Below, piece after piece: positions 58,994-64,000 of a stretch of 64,000 nt of DNA. The notes below the pieces were generated by a model that did not search any database, had not been told where the DNA came from, and saw only the letters and a program-made list of their open reading frames with translations. A program made the translations under genes and the position numbers. Each line of letters opens with the position of its first letter. Positions within the stretch are counted from its first letter, which is position 1. The stretch comes from Ottelia alismoides. Taxonomy: Eukaryota; Streptophyta; Magnoliopsida; Alismatales; Hydrocharitaceae. The DNA lies in NCBI GenBank assembly GCA_037367405.1, contig JAZKJV010003280.1, positions 124,001 through 188,000 of the forward strand. Reading direction: 5' to 3'.

Positions 58994-60313
58994 ACCTAAG
59001 AGTGAATGCAGTCGCCTGGGTGTAGTGGACGAAGTCCACGACGGTGATAGCCTCGATGGGCGGCATGTTCAGAGGCTGAAGCTCCTTACGGTGGAGCTGA
59101 GACAAATCTCACCGGACTTCGGGATGCAACGCTCTAAATGCCCCACTCACCCTTTCCCTGTCATGTTGTCACTTTGAAAAGGAAAAGGTGGGTGCAGTGG
59201 AGGTGGTGGAGAAGCCAAAGATGGTGAAAAGGGGGATGGTGTAAAAGTTTTATAGGCATGCCAGGTCTGAGAAGATAGGGATGAAGCCTGCAAACCGAGA
59301 CACAGATCAGAAGGGTGAAGATCTGGCGTGTATTAGGGATTCGCGCTCCTCCGTCGCGGCTTTTAATTGGAGGTGAAGATGAGAAGATCGGGTCAGGAAA
59401 AATGGGTGAATATCGGAGCAAACCCGAATCAGGAGAAAAAGAGAAGGAGAGGACTAGTTGACCGAGGTCAACCGAGTTGATGTGGACCAATCAGGCGCAG
59501 CGGAGGAAAAAGACAAGAGACGTTAGAAGAATAAATAGAGAGAAAAATAAAGATAAATGAATTAAAAATAATAATTGTATTTAAATTAAAAAGTGCATAA
59601 AATAAAAAAATTAGTATTTTTTAAGGTAATTTTCTATGATTTTTAATTATTTTTATGAAAAATTAATTAATGTATATACAATATATAGTATTATATACAG
59701 GTATAACATGCCTATGTATTATGTACAAGTATTTTTATTAATTTATTTTTACACTAATACTCTTATTTTATATTTTATTTATTTACAACAATACTTTAGA
59801 GGTGTAAAATATTTTTTTTTTATTTTTGTAATTTAATGAGGTTGTATAATAAACAGGGAATGTGATATATACAAGTGTATACAATGCATTGAGGATTGTA
59901 TTTTTATTTTTATTTAATTTTTATAATTTTTATTTTATTTTTATATTTATTTTTAGGAATATATACAAGGTTTTAAATTTTATTTTGTCAAAAATAGGTA
60001 TATACATTTATAGGTAATATATACAATACAATACAATGAGCCATATCTCTCTCTACTTATTTTTTTTTGCGATCAGGTCAATGCTTGACCTTCTCTTGGG
60101 GGTTTTGGGTCACTCCGTATTTATTCTAAATACTTCATTCTTTTTCTTTTCCTTTATTCTTTTATTTTTTCACAAAGATGCATGCTAAATATGCAACATT
60201 AACACAAGCATGCAATTTGCTAAATTACTGTATTTACAAATATTTACATGATACTTTGCCGAGAAAAATAGCTAAAATAAAAAAAATAAAGAGTGGGAAT
60301 CAGGAATTCATCA
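58994..60313 (-). repeat. Long LTR D, minus strand, cut by the chromovirus
   Basis: On the minus strand it starts TGATGAATTCC at 60313. The layout follows LTRs A-C: an AT-rich first part, TTGACC/GGTCAA pair, TATA box about 205 bp later, then a GC-rich leader, which stops at the chromovirus LTR at 58993. The start hairpin is decayed (ATTCCCAC for ATTCATCA). Confidence 0.75.
59248..59471 (-). promoter_or_regulatory. Promoter region of LTR D: TTGACC/GGTCAA pair and TATA box
   Basis: TTGACCGAGGTCAA at 59458-59471 (reads TTGACCTCGGTCAA on the minus strand) and CCTATAAAA on the minus strand at 59248-59256. Confidence 0.65.
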
Positions 60314-60316
60314 TGG

Positions 60317-61063
60317 GGATAACGAGGTCAACAGAGAAAACCTCACATTAACCTTGAATTCAACTTTGTCATTTTCGAAGTGGAAGTGGGCCTTGGAAGT
60401 CGAGAAAAGGGCACCCCAAAAGTATAGGAGTTTGGGCTAAGTTACACCCTACATCCATTTCCATCACAATAAAGTCCACTAGGAATTGCTTCCCTTGGAC
60501 TGTGACTATCACATCCTCCAATATTCCTTGTGGTCTCTTTATCGAACAATCTGCCATTTGTAACATCATAGAGACCGGCTTTGGCTTTCCAAAATCAAAT
60601 TGCCTTAAAACACCCATAGGGATGAGATTGATCGATACATCATTGTCCAATAAGGTATGCTCAAAGGTCAAATCACCTATAGTACATCGCACTAAGGGTA
60701 CCCAATTTCTTTCATGTCGTGAGGTAGGAGAGATGAAATGGTATTCGATATGGCTTGAGAAATTGCATGTGTCTTAACTTCCTTTTCAAGATTCTTACGC
60801 TTCCTTGGTCTTCTCCTTTGGGTGCACTTCTTCTTTTAGAACTTTGAGTAGGCGGGAACCTGCTCAAGGGACTTAAGGAGACATATATCGATCATTATAT
60901 CAACAAAAAGCTTCTCAAGCTCAAGGTTCAGAATCGTTGATCTGAGAATTTTCTTGGTGTGAAGAGCTCCAAGGAAAGGAATGGTGATGCGTGTTGAGGT
61001 AGCAGGAGAAAGAAGAGTGGTTGTGACTTGGGGTTTGGTGAGAGGAGTCTCATCAAGGGTAAG
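60317..61063 (-). pseudogene. Gypsy (Athila/Tat-like) gag end and protease fragment
   Basis: On the minus strand: SLTLDETPLTKPQVTT, the segment SLEQVPAYSKF that precedes the protease in Athila Gag, then, after frame breaks, CTIGDLTFEHTLLDNDVSIN, MGVLRQFDFGKPKPVSM, KRPQGILEDVIVTV, VDFIVMEMD and PILLGCPFLD. The active site keeps Asp but has N-D-V in place of x-G-A. Both edges are LTR starts (D on the left, C on the right), so this is an island of an older element. Confidence 0.85.
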
Positions 61064-64000
61064 TGATGAATACTCATTCATCACTCTTTATTCTTATATT
61101 TTAGCTACAAAAACCTTTGCAAATGTATGTATATATTTGTAAATACAAATAATTATCAAAAGCATGCATGATGTAAAAAGTAATAATTAGCATGTTTTTG
61201 TGCGAAAATAAAAGAATAAAGATTAAAAAGAAAAAGAGGAAATATTTAGAATAAATATTGAGCAACCTTACCCAAAGGAGGGCTCAGCATGGGCCTGACC
61301 GCATAAAAGCCAAAGTAGAGGGAGATAGGGGCTCATATGTGTAAATATGTTTGTAAATATAATAAAAATATTTTCCTCTAAAAAAATAGAATAAAGTGGC
61401 TTTTATATATTGTATATATATTTATAATTATAAAAATCAAAACAAAAATAGAAAAATTAAAAAGAAAACAAAAACACTCCACTTGTGCATATCCATCATG
61501 TGCATACAATCACTCCTATATTTATTTCACCCTATAAATAAATAAATTGAAATTCCAAAAATTTTGTAAATATTATATCTTTTATGGTGTAAATAAATAA
61601 AATAAAAACAACAAAAACAAAAACAAAATAAAAAGAACAAAATTAAAAACCAAAAATAATATTGTAAATATACCATGTATATAGATGAATATATCTATCT
61701 ATTTCATCCTTGTATATAAATAATAAAAATAAAATAAAAATATCGTTTTATTCCTAATTTTATGATATAAATAAATAAAATATAAAATGGGAATAAAAAT
61801 GCACAAAAATAACTAATTAAAAATCAAAAATAAAAATCCTATATTGTATATAGACCTATATATAGGCCTATTATGTAAATACCTTATTTTCATTTTGAAA
61901 AATTAATTAAAAATCACAAAAAATAGAAAAAAAAATAGAACAAATATTTTTCATGTTTTAAGTTTTTTATAATTCGGCCATTTGCTATTTTTAATGGAAT
62001 TTTTAAATCATTTCCAGATGGCTGCTTCTCAATTGTCCACGGGGGAATGTTGACCCCCCGGTCAACTCCCCCCTGTGGACCACTTCCAACGGACTTTGGA
62101 TGCCCGACCCGATTTCTCTTAATTTTCGCATCCAAACCCGATCCTCTCACACCTAAACCCTGGGTCAGTTTCATTCCTGCCAGATCCGGTACCCTCGCCG
62201 GGGTGCCCGCCTCGGGGTCCGCGCTCCGAGCTGCCCTACCCGATCAATTCTAGCCGGACCCCTGGCTGAATAAAAGCCTAGCTCCGCCTCCATTTTCCAC
62301 ATCTTTGGCTCCCCACCTTTCAGTCCCGTAACCTCCACTGTCTTCCCTGAGGTGACAGCTCTCCGTCGGTGGTGTCGAAGAGAGGTGAAGGTGACCGGAC
62401 CTCATATCCGGTGAGCTAGCGCCGCCGTGCTCCGCCTGAAGTAGGAGCTCGAGCCTCGGGCCACGACGACCCGCGAGGCTATGACCCAGAGCAAGCCCAG
62501 CTCGCCCACAGTCGATTCCTCCACCCAGGTAGCCCTAGTTTCTTTTCCTGTTCTTTAATTTCTAGTTTCGCCCAAATCTCGCCATCGCCGACCATCATCG
62601 ATTTCGGCCATCAGCGCCTTCCATTCGATCATCGGACCACACCATCACACTCGCCTTCTTCCCGCGCACGTTCTACGCCCCTCCATTCAACCCAGTTCGC
62701 ACAGGAGCTGGGGTTCCGAGCTCCACCGTCTACACCTCGCCGGAGCTCGATCGCCTCGCCTCACCGTTCACGATCACCCCTCCTAACGGGGTCGAGGCAC
62801 TTTGCCCTCGACCCGCGAGTCTTCTGGTGCCCTTTTTCAGGTACAACGAGGACTGTCTGAGGTCCTCTAACTCGAGCCCAGGAGCTTCCCCTCCGCCGGA
62901 GCCGACCGAGCTCCTCAGAGCTCTGTTGCTCCATCGGAGAGCACCATTTGACGCGGGAGCCCACAACGAGTCTTCTCCGATCATCAGAGTCCCGCGAGGA
63001 GGCTGGGAGTGCACGCAGTGGGCCAGCGAAGGTCGCCGACCATCAGTTCTTCCTTGACCTCCAGCTACTGTTGGATCGACCCCATGCTCCAGTTCGAATC
63101 CTAGCCATCAGTGTGAGGAGCAGCTCCGACCGTCCGATCTTTGGGAGGCTCGATCCAGTCTGTCGATCGACGAGCGTCAGCCCCAGCGCACCAGAGCCGA
63201 CCGATTCCACACGTGGCGAGGCCACCGCCGTTCGATCAGCACGAGGACTCCAGCTTTAGGGCGCCACCCCTTCCCAGCCGTCGATCAGCACACGTGGCGC
63301 TCATCCGACGGCCTACTTAATAAAGGGTAAATTATCCCTTAGGCCCTTAGCTTTAGCTCTGTTTAGTTTTAGTCCTGTAAATATTTTTAGCATTTTATTT
63401 ACTATAGGTAAATTGCACTATGGACCCTATCTTGTTTGCTATTTACATGTATGCCCTTGTGTATAGTGGGTCACGTGCATCGACACGTGTTTTGTTGGAC
63501 TATTTGCATGTTTAGCTTTGTAGTTCTGGGTTGTTATTGAATGAATGAATCTTTTTAGATAATTGCATTTATACCCCTGTGCGTGTTGAATTTGTGCATG
63601 TGCGTTTATTTGTGGGTATTTTACAGTAAGGCCCTCGGACTTTTGGTACCTGTTACCAATTAGTCCGAGAACCTTGTTTTCATTACAATTAGGTCCTTGT
63701 GTGCCCCAAACACGCGCCTCGTGCGTGACTTCTTGGGATTTTTGCACCGGACCCCCTGGAACTTTCATTATTTGCGTATAGGTCCCTGTGCACTATACCT
63801 ATGTTTTGATTTTGGATAAAATATCAAACTCACTCCAAATTCCATGAAAATTGGATACATGGCTCCAACCATGTTGTAAAATTTTCTAGAATTTTTGGAG
63901 ACATTTTTGCTTTTATTTGATATTTTTAAAAATTCAAAAACAGCCTTTTTCTTTACTGTCTGATTTAAAAATTCATAAAAAAATTGAAATTAATCTAAAA
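61064..64000 (+). repeat. Long LTR C, truncated by the window end
   Basis: Starts TGATGAATAC and closes its hairpin with ATTCATCA. It has an AT-rich first kilobase, a TTGACC/GGTCAA pair, a TATA-like box, a GC-rich leader to about 63320 and AAATTGCAC...GGACCC modules to 63800. Open frames in the GC-rich part (for example 62827-63259) are not conserved in A, B or D in a way that I can show, and I do not call genes. Confidence 0.8.
62050..62277 (+). promoter_or_regulatory. Promoter region of LTR C: TTGACC/GGTCAA pair and TATA-like box
   Basis: TTGACCCCCCGGTCAA at 62050-62065 and AATAAAAG at 62270-62277. Confidence 0.6.

Noticed and set aside
62730..63259. Overlapping frames on both strands in LTR C as host genes
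   Set aside because: They lie in the GC-rich leader part of an LTR, and equivalent regions of LTRs A and B are not open in the same frame.
1..64000. tRNA or rRNA genes and endogenous pararetrovirus sequences
   Set aside because: No cloverleaf-like or ribosomal sequence was recognised by eye; the only tRNA-related words are primer sites. No caulimovirus-type movement protein or coat domain was seen; all reverse transcriptase pieces fit gypsy or copia retrotransposons.

Overview
The window is nuclear DNA of a flowering plant, and it is almost entirely a graveyard of nested transposable elements. The evidence is plant-type CACTA, hAT and Tourist-like DNA transposons, Ty3/gypsy retrotransposons of Athila/Tat and chromovirus type, Ty1/copia retrotransposons, and plant primer-binding sites for tRNA-Asp and initiator tRNA-Met. 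I cannot name the species; a large-genome plant, possibly a monocot, is a guess. I found no host protein gene, tRNA, rRNA or CRISPR that I can support. Left part (1-13.6 kb): 1-3.6 kb is non-coding and starts inside a repeat that recurs at 46.3-47.7 kb. An Athila-like gypsy element (E1, minus strand) runs from about 3.6 kb to 13.6 kb with gag, protease, an acidic linker and reverse transcriptase. Its reverse transcriptase is split by a CACTA transposon (3964-9387, target duplication AAA) that carries a remnant of the TNP2 transposase and an eight-exon second gene with one nonsense codon. Centre (13.6-29.3 kb): a complete long-LTR retrotransposon without reverse transcriptase (E2, plus strand, 13625-29346, target duplication CGGTA) sits in the leader of E1. 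It has 3.4 kb LTRs, a decayed tRNA-Asp primer site, gag/protease-like remnants and five polypurine-tract-like modules. Its 3' LTR contains a probable gypsy solo LTR of about 2.7 kb. Then come E1 leader, a scrambled array of copia 3' ends (30.2-32.5 kb), a long LTR (A) and a foldback repeat (35.4-35.7 kb). Right part (37-64 kb): a non-autonomous hAT (37788-39626, 8-bp duplication CTTCTGGG), a decayed copia element (40200-45147), a second copia gag on the minus strand, the second copy of the first repeat with a 133-bp Tourist-like MITE, and a chromovirus on the minus strand. The gag of that chromovirus is split by a 4 kb solo LTR (B), and its 5' LTR is split by a solo LTR of its own family (55538-58694, duplication GTGGT). 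The window ends with an LTR (D, minus), a gag-protease fragment and a further long LTR (C) cut by the window edge. Nothing here works as a pathway; the layout is a record of successive insertions. The most unusual signals are the shared architecture of the four long LTRs (a start hairpin, then a TTGACC/GGTCAA inverted pair about 205-210 bp before the TATA box), the repeated polypurine hairpins in E2, the G-box palindrome in both E2 LTRs, the long hairpin inside the CACTA element, and stop codons in the E1 gag that all look like CAG to TAG decay.
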